Part shown: positions 16,095-25,379 of the stretch, in pieces | How the letters are laid out: each line of letters starts with the position of its first letter | Numbering within the stretch: the first letter of the stretch is position 1 | Assembly: GCA_036383955.1 (NCBI GenBank) | Contig: DASVNH010000044.1 | Location: 1 to 64,000, forward strand | Length of the DNA: 64,000 nucleotides | Direction: 5' to 3' | Source of the DNA: JACQFK01 sp036383955 | Lineage (GTDB): Bacteria; Planctomycetota; MHYJ01; JACPRB01 | The notes under the pieces: generated by a model | What the model saw: the letters and a program-made list of their open reading frames with translations, nothing else | Database searches by the model: none | Told to the model about the DNA's origin: nothing | Program-made: the position numbers and the translations under genes

Positions 16095-18047
16095 ATGCTC
16101 GCCCTGATCCTGACCCTGTCCCTCGTCCAGGACGATCCCTGGGAAACGCACCTGTACAACGTGGAGTTCCTCACGCGGGTCGTCGACGACCGCCCCGGCG
16201 TCGACCTCGGCCTCGGCCAGGACGCGATCGGCGTCGCCGTCGCCGCCTCGGAGATGGCCAAGGCGATCCTCACCGGCGAGGATCTGGTCAACCTCATCAA
16301 GAACAACATCGCCGAGGACACCTGGGAGCACGTCCAGGCCCACGTCACGTACAACGACGGCATCATCACCGTCACCAACAAGAAGTCCGTCCACGACCGC
16401 ATCAAGCAGTACCTCGCCTACTGGCGCAGCTTCTTCGGCAAGATGATCGCGGTCGACGCCCTCCTCCTCTCCGTCGATCCGAAACTGCTCGCGACGACCC
16501 GCGCCGCCGGCAACCTCGACCGCCCCATGGTCCTGCCGCCCGAGCACCTCAAAGTCCTGCTCGACGCCGCCCGCGAAGGCAAGACCGCCGAGCTCCTCAA
16601 GAGCCTCCGCGTCACCGCCCACCCGGGCCAGCGCGTCAATCTCACCGACGCCGCCCGCCACCAGTACGTGCGGGACCACGACATCCAGATCGCCACCGCC
16701 TCCGTGGCCCTCGATCCCATCATCGACGAGTTCACCTCGGGCGTCGCGGTGGACGTCACGCCCTACCTCGAGCCCTTCCTCGGCGCCGTCACGCTCGAGA
16801 TCCGCGCGGGCCGCGTCGAGCCGGAGGGCGTCGCCGAGCGCAAGCTCAAGCTGGCCCGGGAAGTCCGCGTCGCCGGCGTCGGCAGCGTCCAGGTCGAGGA
16901 CAAGTCCGGGACGTCGACCGAGCCGCGCGCCGGCGGCAGCGTCGCCTCCGCGGACGTCAAGATCGAGCTGCCCAAGGTGGCCATCGACCGCCTCCGCACC
17001 ACGCTGACCGCGAAGGGACGCGAGACGGTGATCGCGGCCTCGACGTTCCGCGGGGGGCGCCAAGTGCTGTTCCTGCTCACGCCGTCGGTGGTCGCGATCG
17101 ACGACCGGCCCGTGCCCGAGCCCGCCTTCGAGGAGCAGCGGGTGATGAAGCTCTACGACATCTCGCCGCTGACCCGCCGGGTCCAGGACTGGGCGGGCCC
17201 GAAGCTGGGGATCCCGACGGCGGGCTTCGGCGGCGGCGGCCCGCTCGCGGGCGCCACGTTCACGCTCGACGAGCCCAAGGCGCGGATGGAGGCGGACAGC
17301 GTCCTCGACCTCCTCCGCACGCGCGTGGCCCCGGACACCTGGGGCAACAAGCGCAACAGCCTGACGGCCGGGCCGGAAGGCACGCTCCTGGCGCGGCAGA
17401 AGCCGGAGGTCCTGAAGGAGATCGACCGCCTCCTGGGCCAGCTGCTGCACGTGCGCGCCCAGATGATCTCGACCGAGGCGGTCCTGATCTCGTTCCGGAA
17501 GACCGGCCGGGCGGACTGGGAGAAGGAGATCCCGGCGCTGCTCCCGGGCGGCTACTTCGTGGAGCGCGCGGCCTTCGACAAGCTGATGGAAGAGGCCTAC
17601 AAGGGCCAGAACGTGCGGCTGGTCGAGATCTCCGAGATCTCCAGCTTCCCGCAGCAGCGCGTGCACGCCGCGCGGCTCCAGGTCGAGAACCTGCTCGTCG
17701 ACTACGAGCCGCAGGTCGCCACCTGCGCGTGGGCCTACGATCCGATCATCGGGACCGCCAGCGCGGGCTTCGTCCTCGACGTCCGCCCGCACTTCATCGA
17801 CGACTCCGACCGGATCGCGGTGAGCCTGCGGGCGTCGCTCGCTCGCCACGACGTCCGCGAGGTCGAGACCTCCGGGCCGGCGTCCGGGCCCCTGCAGATC
17901 GCCCGCGGCCAGGCGCTGAGGTGGGAGTCCGACGTCCTCTGCGCGAAGGACCGCTGGACCCTGGTGGGCCTCCAGTCGCGCGGCCGGGGCGAGGACGCCG
18001 AGGACCTGGCGCTGTTCCTGCGCGCGCGCCCGAACGTCCTCAGGTGA
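16095..18047 (+). CDS. secreted protein with repeated secretin-like/planctomycetal domain
   Basis: 650 residues. Short signal-like N-terminus (MLALILTLSLVQDDPW). Two related segments are visible. The first has LVNLIKNNIAEDTWE...ITVTNKKSVHDRIKQYLAYW. The second has VLDLLRTRVAPDTWG...LLARQKPEVLKEIDRLLGQL. Each reads as a small alpha/beta module like those found in secretin N-domains and in many planctomycetal proteins. Segments such as VDVTPYLEP and LDVRPHFIDD recall secretin-like beta cores. Surface or periplasmic function is likely; a true secretin pore is not established. Ribosome site GAGGAGG, divergent from hutU. Confidence 0.6.
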   Translation: MLALILTLSLVQDDPWETHLYNVEFLTRVVDDRPGVDLGLGQDAIGVAVAASEMAKAILTGEDLVNLIKNNIAEDTWEHVQAHVTYNDGIITVTNKKSVHDRIKQYLAYWRSFFGKMIAVDALLLSVDPKLLATTRAAGNLDRPMVLPPEHLKVLLDAAREGKTAELLKSLRVTAHPGQRVNLTDAARHQYVRDHDIQIATASVALDPIIDEFTSGVAVDVTPYLEPFLGAVTLEIRAGRVEPEGVAERKLKLAREVRVAGVGSVQVEDKSGTSTEPRAGGSVASADVKIELPKVAIDRLRTTLTAKGRETVIAASTFRGGRQVLFLLTPSVVAIDDRPVPEPAFEEQRVMKLYDISPLTRRVQDWAGPKLGIPTAGFGGGGPLAGATFTLDEPKARMEADSVLDLLRTRVAPDTWGNKRNSLTAGPEGTLLARQKPEVLKEIDRLLGQLLHVRAQMISTEAVLISFRKTGRADWEKEIPALLPGGYFVERAAFDKLMEEAYKGQNVRLVEISEISSFPQQRVHAARLQVENLLVDYEPQVATCAWAYDPIIGTASAGFVLDVRPHFIDDSDRIAVSLRASLARHDVREVETSGPASGPLQIARGQALRWESDVLCAKDRWTLVGLQSRGRGEDAEDLALFLRARPNVLR

Positions 18048-18152
18048 GCGGCGCGTACCAGGCCTTCGCGTCCGCGGCCCCGGAAGTAATCCGAGCGGCC
18101 CCGGGATCGCCCCCCCAAGGGGTATACTCCTGCAGGTATAGGGCGGGCGACC

Positions 18153-19403
18153 GTGGGACGCGAAATACTCTATTGCAATAAGTGCGGCAAGCTCCTGACC
18201 GCGGACGACTTCACGCGCGGCCGGGCCCACACTTTCGACAACCGCCAATTCTGCACCGGCTGCGTCCCGCCCCGGCATGACGCGCCCAAGACGCCCCGCC
18301 CCGCCAAGCGCGCGCCCTCCTCGGTCCGCATCCCGGTGGCGGCCCCGGCCGCGCCGAAACGCTCGCCGCTGCCCTGGATCCTCGCCGGCGCCGCCGTCTT
18401 CGCCGCCGTGCTCGGCCTCGTCCTCCTCCGGCCCGCGCCGCCCCCTCCTCCGCCCCCGCCCGAGGATCCCGCCGTCAAGATCCTCGCGGAGGCGCGCGAC
18501 TACGCCCGCCTCCACGCGAAATCCCCGGAGGACGTCGCCCGCCGCTGGGAGCAGGCCGTCGCGGCCACCGGCGGACATCCGGAGGCGAAGCGGGAGCTCG
18601 ACCGGGCCGTCGCCGCGCGCAACGACGCGGAGGCGCGGGAGCTCAAAGAGCTCGAGGGCAAGATCCGCGAGCGGCTCCAGGCGGAGCGCTTCGGGGCGGC
18701 GCTCGACGTCCTGGAAGAGGCCCGCAAGCGGCACGACTCGCCCGAGTGGGCGAAGGCGGTCGCGTCCCGCGTGCAGGAGGTGAAGTCGACGGCCGACCGG
18801 CTTTACCCGGACCTGAGAGCGAAGGCGACCGCCGCGCGGGCGAAGAGCGACACGACGGCCGTCGCGGAGCTGCGCGCGAAGCTCGCGCTGTGGGGACGTC
18901 CGGACCTCGCGGCGGACCTGGAGGCGGCGCTGGCGAGGATCGTTCCGAAGGAGGAGATCCCGGCCGGCGCGACGGTGCTGCTGCGCTATCCGAACGACGG
19001 GACCCGCGTCTTCCACACCATGGGCCCGACGAAGAACGGAGGCCACGTCGCGCCCCCGTACGGCGCCGGATCGGTGATGGGCGGCTTCGAGGTGCTGAAG
19101 CCGCCGCTCGAGATTCCCGAGCGAGGCGAATTCTGGCTGACCTACACGACGACGAGCCCCAAGCCGATCCTGCTGCGGTTCCGGATCCTCCGGGGCGAAA
19201 AGACGTTCCCCTACAATTTGACGATCGAAACGCCCGAGCTCGGCCGGCCGGCGCGCGTGAAGGTGCCGCTCCGGGCGTTCGTGAATTACGACAACAAGCT
19301 CGTCGGGGTCGGCGAGCTGGTCCAGAGCATCTACATCCAGCAGGAGGACCCCAAGGCCGAGCTGGTCTTCCTCGAGGCCGTCATCTTTAAGGCGAAGGAC
19401 TGA
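18153..19403 (+). CDS. zinc-ribbon, single-membrane-span protein with coiled coil and C-terminal beta domain
   Basis: 416 residues. Order: YCNKCGKL...FCTGC zinc ribbon (about 8-37) in the cytoplasm, a proline-rich linker, one membrane segment (about 74-92), a poly-Pro stretch, a long charged helical region (about 105-270), then a beta-rich domain. The beta domain (about 275-416) has FWLTYTTTSPKPILLRFRI and VQSIYIQQEDP, resembling a carbohydrate-binding or galactose-binding-like sandwich. GTG start at 18153. The next gene, also with zinc ribbons, starts two bases after its stop, so the two are probably one operon. Function unknown. Confidence 0.65.
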   Translation: MGREILYCNKCGKLLTADDFTRGRAHTFDNRQFCTGCVPPRHDAPKTPRPAKRAPSSVRIPVAAPAAPKRSPLPWILAGAAVFAAVLGLVLLRPAPPPPPPPPEDPAVKILAEARDYARLHAKSPEDVARRWEQAVAATGGHPEAKRELDRAVAARNDAEARELKELEGKIRERLQAERFGAALDVLEEARKRHDSPEWAKAVASRVQEVKSTADRLYPDLRAKATAARAKSDTTAVAELRAKLALWGRPDLAADLEAALARIVPKEEIPAGATVLLRYPNDGTRVFHTMGPTKNGGHVAPPYGAGSVMGGFEVLKPPLEIPERGEFWLTYTTTSPKPILLRFRILRGEKTFPYNLTIETPELGRPARVKVPLRAFVNYDNKLVGVGELVQSIYIQQEDPKAELVFLEAVIFKAKD

Positions 19404-19404
19404 C

Positions 19405-20109
19405 ATGCCGGGCGACGACCAGGACCTGCTCTTCGGCCGGATCGCCATCGAGCTCGGCTTCTGCGTCGCCGCGCAGGTGGAGGCCTGCCTGGCCCTCCAG
19501 GCGCAGGAAGCCGACGGGATGTCGCTGGGCCGCCATCTCGTGCGGGAAGGCCACCTGACGGAGGACCAGCACTCGCGCGTGCTGGAGCGCCAGCGGCTCG
19601 TGATGCACCGCAAGCGGCGCGCGCCCGGCCTGACGAAGGACGATCTGCTCTTCGGCCGCAGCGCGGTCCGCGAGGGGCTCGCGACGGTGGCCCAGGTCAA
19701 GGCCGCCCTCCAGGAGCAGTCCAAGAGGCGCGACGGCAAGGGCATCGGCGAAGTCCTCCGGACCATGGGCGTCCTGAACGCCGCCGAGGTCGAATGGATC
19801 CTGGGCCTGCAGTCCAAGTGGATCATGGGCTGTCCGACCTGCTTCTCGACCTTCACCGTGCGCAGCACGTCCCGGACGCCCGGCAAGGCCAACTGCCCCC
19901 GCTGCAAGGTGCCGCTGCGGCCCCGGGAGTCGAAGACGGCCGCCATCGTCGAGGCGGAAGTCGACACCAGCGTGCGGCAGCCCCTGCCCAAGGCCGCGCG
20001 GGGCCCCGGCACCTGCCGGATCTGCGGCAAGTCTTCCCTCAGCGCCCCCGGCAAGGACGGACTGGTGGAGTGCCTGTCCTGCCGCGTGCGCTTCAAGCCG
20101 GGGTCCTGA
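19405..20109 (+). CDS. protein with two MshEN-like repeats and zinc ribbons
   Basis: 234 residues. Two related segments, DLLFGRIAIELGFCVAAQVE and DLLFGRSAVREGLATVAQVK, each continue with an LQAQ/LQEQ helix and LGRHL/IGEVL. This is the pattern of the small helical domain at the N-terminus of GspE/PilB ATPases (MshEN-like, a c-di-GMP binding module in some members). The C-terminal half has zinc-ribbon pairs CPTC...CPRC and CRIC...CLSC. The response regulator at 62.2-62.8 kb carries the same helical module. It probably regulates through protein or nucleotide binding; the specific role is unknown. Confidence 0.65.
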   Translation: MPGDDQDLLFGRIAIELGFCVAAQVEACLALQAQEADGMSLGRHLVREGHLTEDQHSRVLERQRLVMHRKRRAPGLTKDDLLFGRSAVREGLATVAQVKAALQEQSKRRDGKGIGEVLRTMGVLNAAEVEWILGLQSKWIMGCPTCFSTFTVRSTSRTPGKANCPRCKVPLRPRESKTAAIVEAEVDTSVRQPLPKAARGPGTCRICGKSSLSAPGKDGLVECLSCRVRFKPGS

Positions 20110-20111
20110 CG

Positions 20112-20152
20112 GACCCCGGGGGGCGGAGCCTCTCGGCCGCCGCCCCCCTGGG
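20112..20152. terminator. possible GC-rich terminator hairpin between convergent genes
   Basis: GGGGGGCGG and CCGCCGCCCCCC flank a loop of about 10 bases, directly after the stop of the gene at 20109. No T tract follows on the plus strand. Unlike other convergent junctions here, there are no tandem words. Confidence 0.4.
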
Positions 20153-20211
20153 AAGTGGGTGATTAGAGTCCAAGCCTTAAGCCCGACCGGACGGCTTTAT
20201 GACGGGGATTC

Positions 20212-21741
20212 TCAGGCCAGGGGGCCGACGGCCTTTTCAGCGGCGGCGAGCACCGCCTCGGGCAGCGCGCCGGACGTGAGCTTCTCGAGATCCGGCCGCA
20301 GGAAGCGGTCCGCGTCGAGATGGGGGATGTCGCGCCGCAGCCGGGCGTGGGCCGCCGCCACGCCCCGGCCCGGACGGAGCGGCTTGAGGAAGTCGAGCCC
20401 CTGCGCGGCGCAGAGCAGCTCCAGGCCCACGACCTTCCCGACGTTGTCGAGCACCCGGCGGCACTTGCGCGCCGCGATGGGCGCCATGGGGACGTGGTCC
20501 TCCTTGGAGGCCCCCGTGGGGATCGAGTGCACGCTCGCGGGCCCGGCGTCCGCGCGGCACTCGGCGGCCACGGCGGCGGCGGCGACCTGCACCATCATGT
20601 AGCCCGAATTGAGGCCGCTCTCCGCGACCAGGAAGGCCGGCAGCTCGCTCATGTCCGGGTTCGTCATCCGGTCGATCCGCCGCTCGCTGATGTTCGCGAG
20701 CGACACCAGCGAGGCGGTGAGGAAGTCCGCCGCCTGCGCGAGCGCCTGGCCGTGGAAGTTGCCGCCCGACAGGATGTCGCCGTTCTCGAACACGAGCGGG
20801 TTGTCCGTCACCGAATTCGCCTCGCGGACCAGGACGTCGCGCGCGAACGTCCAGGCGTCGCGGGCGGCGCCGTGCACCTGCGGCACGCAGCGCAGCGAGT
20901 AGGCGTCCTGCACCTTGCGGCAGTCGCGATGCGAATGGAGGATGCCGCTCGACGCCAGCAGCCGCCGCACGTTGGCGGCCGTCGCGAGCTGCCCCGGATG
21001 GGGCCGGTGCCGGTGGAAGCGGGCGTCGTAGGGCCGGGCGCTGCCTTTGAGGGCTTCGAGGCTCATGGCGGCGGCGACGTCCGCCAGCTTCAGGAGGTCT
21101 TCCGCGTCGGCGAGGACGCGGGCGAGGAGGGCCATGGTGAACTGGGTGCCGTTGATGAGCGAGAGGGCCTCCTTGAAGCGGAAGCGATAGGGCGCGAGGC
21201 GGGCTTTCGCGAGGGCGGCCCGGGCCGTGTGGAGCTTCGAGCCGATCCAGGCCTGCCCTTCCCCGAGCATCGCGCAGCCGAGCTGGGCGAGCGGCGCGAG
21301 ATCGCCCGAGGCGCCGACCGAGCCCTGCTCGTAGATCAGGGGCCGGACGCCGCGGTTATGGAGCTTCGCGAGATAGCCCACGAGGCCGGGCGTGACGCCG
21401 GAGTAGCCCAGAAGCAGCGAGTTCGTCCGCAGGGCGATCAGGAGCCCGACCTCCCGGAGAAAGCCCGGCCCCATGCCGGCGGCGTGGGAGAGCAGCAGGT
21501 TGCGCTGGAGGGCGTCGAGCTGGGCGGAGTCGATCCGGGTGTCGGAGAGCTTGCCGAATCCGGTGTTGATGCCGTAGATCGTGCGGCCTTCCGCGACGGC
21601 CCGCTCGACCGTCCCGCGGGAGCGGGCGACCTGGCGGAGCGCGGCGGGCGCGACGCGGATCCGGCAGGCGCCGTCGTCGCGCGCCAGGGCCCTCAACTCG
21701 GACCAGCCGAGACTCTCCCCGTCGAGGACGATCGTGCGCAT
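20212..21741 (-). CDS. hutH: histidine ammonia-lyase
   Basis: 509 residues, normal for the family. It removes ammonia from histidine to give urocanate, the first step of histidine breakdown. The self-cyclising Ala-Ser-Gly of the MIO cofactor is in GSVGASGDLAPLAQ. The Tyr-containing loop (TIYGINTGFGKLS) and SLINGTQ, plus the QDAYSLRCVPQVHG segment, are intact. Not linked to hutU as an operon: three other genes lie between. ATG at 21741. Confidence 0.95.
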   Translation of the reverse strand: MRTIVLDGESLGWSELRALARDDGACRIRVAPAALRQVARSRGTVERAVAEGRTIYGINTGFGKLSDTRIDSAQLDALQRNLLLSHAAGMGPGFLREVGLLIALRTNSLLLGYSGVTPGLVGYLAKLHNRGVRPLIYEQGSVGASGDLAPLAQLGCAMLGEGQAWIGSKLHTARAALAKARLAPYRFRFKEALSLINGTQFTMALLARVLADAEDLLKLADVAAAMSLEALKGSARPYDARFHRHRPHPGQLATAANVRRLLASSGILHSHRDCRKVQDAYSLRCVPQVHGAARDAWTFARDVLVREANSVTDNPLVFENGDILSGGNFHGQALAQAADFLTASLVSLANISERRIDRMTNPDMSELPAFLVAESGLNSGYMMVQVAAAAVAAECRADAGPASVHSIPTGASKEDHVPMAPIAARKCRRVLDNVGKVVGLELLCAAQGLDFLKPLRPGRGVAAAHARLRRDIPHLDADRFLRPDLEKLTSGALPEAVLAAAEKAVGPLA

Positions 21742-21781
21742 GTGGAGATTCTAGCGAGCGCGCGCCGGTTCCGGTTCCGGC

Positions 21782-22030
21782 TTACTTGTGGCCGTTGCCG
21801 GCGTGCCGCTTGAAGGCCTCGGCCTCGTGGGCGGAGAGCTTCACGTAGACGGCGCGGCCTTCCTTCTCGAACTCGATCTTTTCCTCGCGGGCGAGCCAGC
21901 CGATGGCCTGGTTGACCAGGGCTCCGTCCACGTCGAGGACCTTCGGAAGGGTGGTCAGCGCGATCTTTTCCTTGGCGCCCAGGATCTTCCAGACCTTGCC
22001 GGCCGCTTCGCCGATGATGTTCTTCTGCAT
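21782..22030 (-). CDS. winged-helix domain protein (DUF2582-like)
   Basis: About 82 residues forming one winged helix-turn-helix: IGEAAGKVWKIL, LPKVLDVDGALVNQAIGWL, then the wing KIEFEKEGRAVYVKL. It fits the DUF2582 family found in Planctomycetota and Bacteroidetes. It may bind DNA or act as a protein adaptor. The ATG at 22030 is preferred because GGGGGAT precedes it closely; an ATG 12 bases upstream lacks a ribosome site. It is divergent from archease and runs in the same direction as hutH, with GGTTCC words in between. Confidence 0.7.
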   Translation of the reverse strand: MQKNIIGEAAGKVWKILGAKEKIALTTLPKVLDVDGALVNQAIGWLAREEKIEFEKEGRAVYVKLSAHEAEAFKRHAGNGHK

Positions 22031-22130
22031 GCGATCCCCCATAGCGGAGCCGATATACGCGAATGTGAACATGAGGTCAAGTGGAAATCGAACACAGCGG
22101 AATCCCGGCGGATGTCGTATTCTGCACGCA

Positions 22131-22529
22131 ATGTCGTGGACCCTGATCGACCATACGGGCGACATCGGCGTCGACGTCCGCGCGGATTCGCGGGAAGGCC
22201 TCTTCGCCGAGGCGGCGCGGGCGATGTTCGACATCCTGGCGGAGGCACCCGCCGCGCCGCGGGGGACGTCGGAGACCCTCGCGATCCCGGAGGGCGAGGA
22301 CGCCGAGGCGCTCCGCGACTTCCTGGCCGAGCTCCTGTACCGCTTCTCCATGGAGCGTAAGATGTACGTCGGATTCGCGGCGGGGAGCGGGACGGTCGAG
22401 GGCGCCTGGGAGCCCTACGACGCGGCGCGACATCCCCTCAGGACGGAACTCAAAGCGGTCACCTGGCATCAACTCGAGGTGACGCGGGAGAACGACGGAT
22501 GGCGAGCCCGGGTCATCTTCGACGTCTGA
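22131..22529 (+). CDS. archease
   Basis: 132 residues with the archease pattern: LIDHTGDIGVDVRADS at the N-terminus with the metal-binding Asp/His, then LFAEAARAMFDI, a central LAELLYRFSMERKMYV and the C-terminal KAVTWHQLEV. Archease speeds up guanylylation and turnover of the RNA ligase RtcB, which is encoded 600 bases downstream on the same strand. The 3' end overlaps the next lipoprotein gene by 31 bases, so the group is likely one operon. Role: tRNA or RNA repair. Confidence 0.9.
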   Translation: MSWTLIDHTGDIGVDVRADSREGLFAEAARAMFDILAEAPAAPRGTSETLAIPEGEDAEALRDFLAELLYRFSMERKMYVGFAAGSGTVEGAWEPYDAARHPLRTELKAVTWHQLEVTRENDGWRARVIFDV

Positions 22530-23086
22530 CGCCGCTGCTCCTCGCGCTCGCGACCGGCTGCTCGTACGCCGGCGCGCGGGTCCGCGACCTGGGCGACATC
22601 CTCCGCCTCGAAGGCCGCGTCGGCTACGGGCTGGAGGCCCACGCGAACGCGGGCGAGCTCGCCCACGTCGGCGCCGGCAGCGCGCGCCAGTGGAACGCCG
22701 GCTGGATCTACGGCCGGGCCAGGTCCTCGGACAGCGTCGAGCACCAGTTCCCCGTGACGATCGTCCGCTCGTTCCTGGCGCCGGAGGCCGAGCACGTCCA
22801 CTCGCTGGATCTCGGCGACGACGGCCGCCACGAGTGCTTCCTGATCTTCCCCGGCGGCATCAACCCCGGCGGCCTGGAGAAGGTCCCCTCCCACTTCCTC
22901 GACCTCGAGGTCGGCTTCCTGGCCGGGGTCGTCGGCCTGGAAGCGGGCGTATCGTTCGGCGAGACGCTCGACTTCCTGACCGGCTTCTTCGGCGTCGACT
23001 TCGGGGACGACGACGACCCGGAGCGCCGCGCCGACAAGGGCGTCTGGCGCCGCGTCAATCGCCACGAGGGGCCGTCGAATCCCTGA
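22499..23086 (+). CDS. lipoprotein of unknown function
   Basis: 195 residues. N-terminal signal with the lipobox ATGC (Cys about residue 21). The mature part is a glycine-rich beta-type domain (GRVGYGLEAHANAGELAHVGAGSARQ) followed by HSLDLGDDGRHECFL and an acidic DFGDDDDPE near the end. This resembles small outer-membrane-associated proteins. It overlaps archease by 31 bases and precedes rtcB by 35 bases, so it is embedded in an RNA-repair operon, although an extracytoplasmic lipoprotein has no obvious RNA role. Confidence 0.65.
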   Translation: MASPGHLRRLTPLLLALATGCSYAGARVRDLGDILRLEGRVGYGLEAHANAGELAHVGAGSARQWNAGWIYGRARSSDSVEHQFPVTIVRSFLAPEAEHVHSLDLGDDGRHECFLIFPGGINPGGLEKVPSHFLDLEVGFLAGVVGLEAGVSFGETLDFLTGFFGVDFGDDDDPERRADKGVWRRVNRHEGPSNP

Positions 23087-23121
23087 ACCGCCGCCCCCCC
23101 TCGCGGTTCAATAGAGAGACC

Positions 23122-24552
23122 ATGAGCGACCTGAAGCGGATCTCGCCCTACCTCTACGAAGTCCCGAAGACCGGCCGCATGCGCGTGCCGGGACGGATCT
23201 ACGCCAGCCGCGAGCTGCTCGACCTGGTGAAGGCCGACGAGGCCGTCGAGCAGGTCCGCAACGTCGCCCATCTTCCGGGCATCGTCGATTACGCGCTGGC
23301 GATGCCCGACTTCCACTGGGGCTACGGCTTCCCGATCGGGGGCGTCGCGGCCTTCGACGCCGAGGAGGGCGTGATCTCGCCCGGCGGCGTCGGCTACGAC
23401 ATCAACTGCGGCGTGCGGCTGATCCGCACCGATCTCTCCCGCGCGGACGTGATGCCCGTCATCCGCGACCTCGTCCGCGGCGTGTTCAAGGCGATCCCGG
23501 CCGGCGTCGGCAGCGACGGCGCGATCCCGACGCCCTCCCGCGAGGAGGGCCGCGCGCTGGTCGTCGAGGGCGCGAAGTGGGCCGTCGACCGCGGCTACGG
23601 CACGGCCGACGACCTCGAGCACATCGAGGACGGCGGCAAGTATCCCGGCGCGGATCCCGACGCCGTGAGCGACCGCGCGTACGCGCGCGGCCTGCCGCAG
23701 GTCGGCACGCTGGGGAGCGGCAACCACTTCCTGGAGATCCAGGTCGTCGACGAGATCTACCGGAAGGACGTCGCCGACCACTTCGGCCTCAAGGACGGCA
23801 CGGTCTGCTTCTCGATCCACTCGGGCTCGCGCGGCTTCGGCTACCAGGTCTGCGAGGACAACCTCAAGGCGATGCAGAAGGCGAGCCGCGACTACGGGAT
23901 CGAGTTGCCCGACCGCCAGCTCTGCTGCGCGCCCCTGACGTCCCCGGAGGCGAAGCGCTACCTGGACGCGATGGCCTGCGCGGCGAACTTCGCGTGGGTC
24001 AACCGGCAGGTCATGACGGCCATCACGCGCGAGGTCTTCGCGAACATCCTGGGGACGTCGATCCCCTCGCTCAACGCGCGCCTGATCTACGACGTCTGCC
24101 ACAACATCGCCAAGTTCGAGGAGCACGGGGGACGTCGGGTCTGCGTCCACCGCAAGGGGGCGACCCGCGCGTTCGGCCCCGGCCACCCGCTGCTGCCGGC
24201 GGCGTATCGGGCGCTCGGCCAGCCGACGTTCATCCCGGGCGACATGGGGCGGGCGAGCTTTCTCCTCGTCGGCAAGGAAGGGTCGATGCGGGAGACGTTC
24301 GGCTCGACCTGCCACGGCGCGGGCCGCGCGCACAGCCGCACGGAGATGAAGCGCCGCACGGCCGGCCGGAACCTCTACAAGGAGCTCGAGGAAGGCCACG
24401 GCGTGATCGTCATGGGCCACGGCCGCGACTCGGTCGCCGAGGAGATGCCGGAGGCCTACAAGGACGCGTCGCTGGTCGTCGACGTCATGGAGCGCGCCGG
24501 CGTCACCGACAAGGTCGCGCGGCTGCGGCCCATTGGGTGCGTGAAGGGGTAG
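23122..24552 (+). CDS. rtcB: RNA-splicing ligase RtcB
   Basis: 476 residues. It joins RNA 3'-phosphate or 2',3'-cyclic phosphate ends to 5'-OH ends using GTP and Mn2+. Motifs are intact: MPDFHWGYGFPIGGVAA, GGVGYDINCGVRLI with the metal-binding Cys, TLGSGNHFLEIQ, SIHSGSRGFG, and the guanylylated His in STCHGAGR. Archease upstream is its usual activator. The stop codon abuts the GAATCAA repeat element at 24551. No RtcA or RtcR is present. Confidence 0.95.
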   Translation: MSDLKRISPYLYEVPKTGRMRVPGRIYASRELLDLVKADEAVEQVRNVAHLPGIVDYALAMPDFHWGYGFPIGGVAAFDAEEGVISPGGVGYDINCGVRLIRTDLSRADVMPVIRDLVRGVFKAIPAGVGSDGAIPTPSREEGRALVVEGAKWAVDRGYGTADDLEHIEDGGKYPGADPDAVSDRAYARGLPQVGTLGSGNHFLEIQVVDEIYRKDVADHFGLKDGTVCFSIHSGSRGFGYQVCEDNLKAMQKASRDYGIELPDRQLCCAPLTSPEAKRYLDAMACAANFAWVNRQVMTAITREVFANILGTSIPSLNARLIYDVCHNIAKFEEHGGRRVCVHRKGATRAFGPGHPLLPAAYRALGQPTFIPGDMGRASFLLVGKEGSMRETFGSTCHGAGRAHSRTEMKRRTAGRNLYKELEEGHGVIVMGHGRDSVAEEMPEAYKDASLVVDVMERAGVTDKVARLRPIGCVKG

Positions 24553-24638
24553 TGAGAATCAAGAATCAAGGGCGCCCCCCGCCCCCCCGGGGGGGGGATC
24601 CTCGTGATTCTTGATTCGTGATTCTTGATTCTCGTCGA
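24551..24638. repeat. mirrored heptamer element between convergent genes (rtcB / SGNH hydrolase)
   Basis: Left arm: GAGAATCAAGAATCAAG directly after the rtcB stop. Core: CGCCCCCCGCCCCCCC followed by nine G. Right arm: GTGATTCTTGATTC repeated, the reverse complement, ending seven bases before the stop of the SGNH gene. Same architecture as 14231-14333 and 31120-31217 but with a different word. Confidence 0.85.
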
Positions 24639-24640
24639 CG

Positions 24641-25309
24641 CTACTTCATCAACGCGTCGACGTCCGCCTTGATCGCGTCCGCCCAGATCTGATAGCCCTT
24701 CTCCGAGAGATGGAGGAAGTCGGGCATCAACTCCTTCGGCAGGGTGCCGTCGGCGGCGAGGAACTTGGGGCCGATGTCGAGGAACTTCACGCCTTCGATC
24801 TTCGCGAGGGCGTCGTTGATCTCCTTGATCGTCGCGCGGTGGGCGTGATCGGGCTTCTCGGAGCGGGGGAAGACGCCCAGCAACAGGATCTTGAGCTCCG
24901 GGAAGGTCTTCCGGAGATGGGCGACGATGGCCTGGTTGCCGGCGATCGCGCTGGCGGCCGTCTCAGGATTGCTCTGGCCGATGTTGTTGGTCCCGATCAT
25001 GATCACGGCGGCCTTGGGCTTGATGCCCTCGAGCTCGCCGTTCTGGATGCGCCAGAGGACGTGCTGGGTGCGGTCGCCGCTGATGCCGAGGTTGACCGGC
25101 TTGTGCGCGCCGAAGGCCGCCTCGAAGATCGCCTTCTTGCCGCGCCAGCCGTCGGTGATCGAGTCGCCCAGGAAGAGCAGGCCGCAGTCGGGCTTGGCCT
25201 TTACGTCCGCGAGGAAGCCTTCGTGGCGCTTCACCCACTTCTCATCCTTCGGGGCGGGTTTGGCGCCGGGGAGATCCTGAAGCGCGAGGGACAGGAGAAG
25301 CGTGAGCAT
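24641..25309 (-). CDS. SGNH/GDSL-family hydrolase
   Basis: 222 residues. Short signal-like N-terminus (MLTLLLSLALQD). The SGNH blocks are clear: GLLFLGDSITDGW (nucleophile Ser), NLGISGDRTQHVLWR (Gly), IMIGTNNIG (Asn) and DFLHLSEKGYQIWA (Asp/His). It is related to PAF acetylhydrolase-like secreted esterases common in Planctomycetota and is probably a periplasmic or exported carbohydrate or lipid esterase. The AAAGGAG ribosome site supports the ATG at 25309. It is divergent from the selenoprotein gene. Confidence 0.9.
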   Translation of the reverse strand: MLTLLLSLALQDLPGAKPAPKDEKWVKRHEGFLADVKAKPDCGLLFLGDSITDGWRGKKAIFEAAFGAHKPVNLGISGDRTQHVLWRIQNGELEGIKPKAAVIMIGTNNIGQSNPETAASAIAGNQAIVAHLRKTFPELKILLLGVFPRSEKPDHAHRATIKEINDALAKIEGVKFLDIGPKFLAADGTLPKELMPDFLHLSEKGYQIWADAIKADVDALMK

Positions 25310-25379
25310 CGCGAAGGCTCCTTTCAATTGCGCGGAATTGTATATTTTCTCCGGGCGTTCATGAAGCGATAGGAGACTT

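Noticed and set aside
16095..18047. Calling this gene a true secretin (GspD)
   Set aside because: Only N-domain-like modules are evident; the conserved secretin core and pilus or secretion neighbours are missing.
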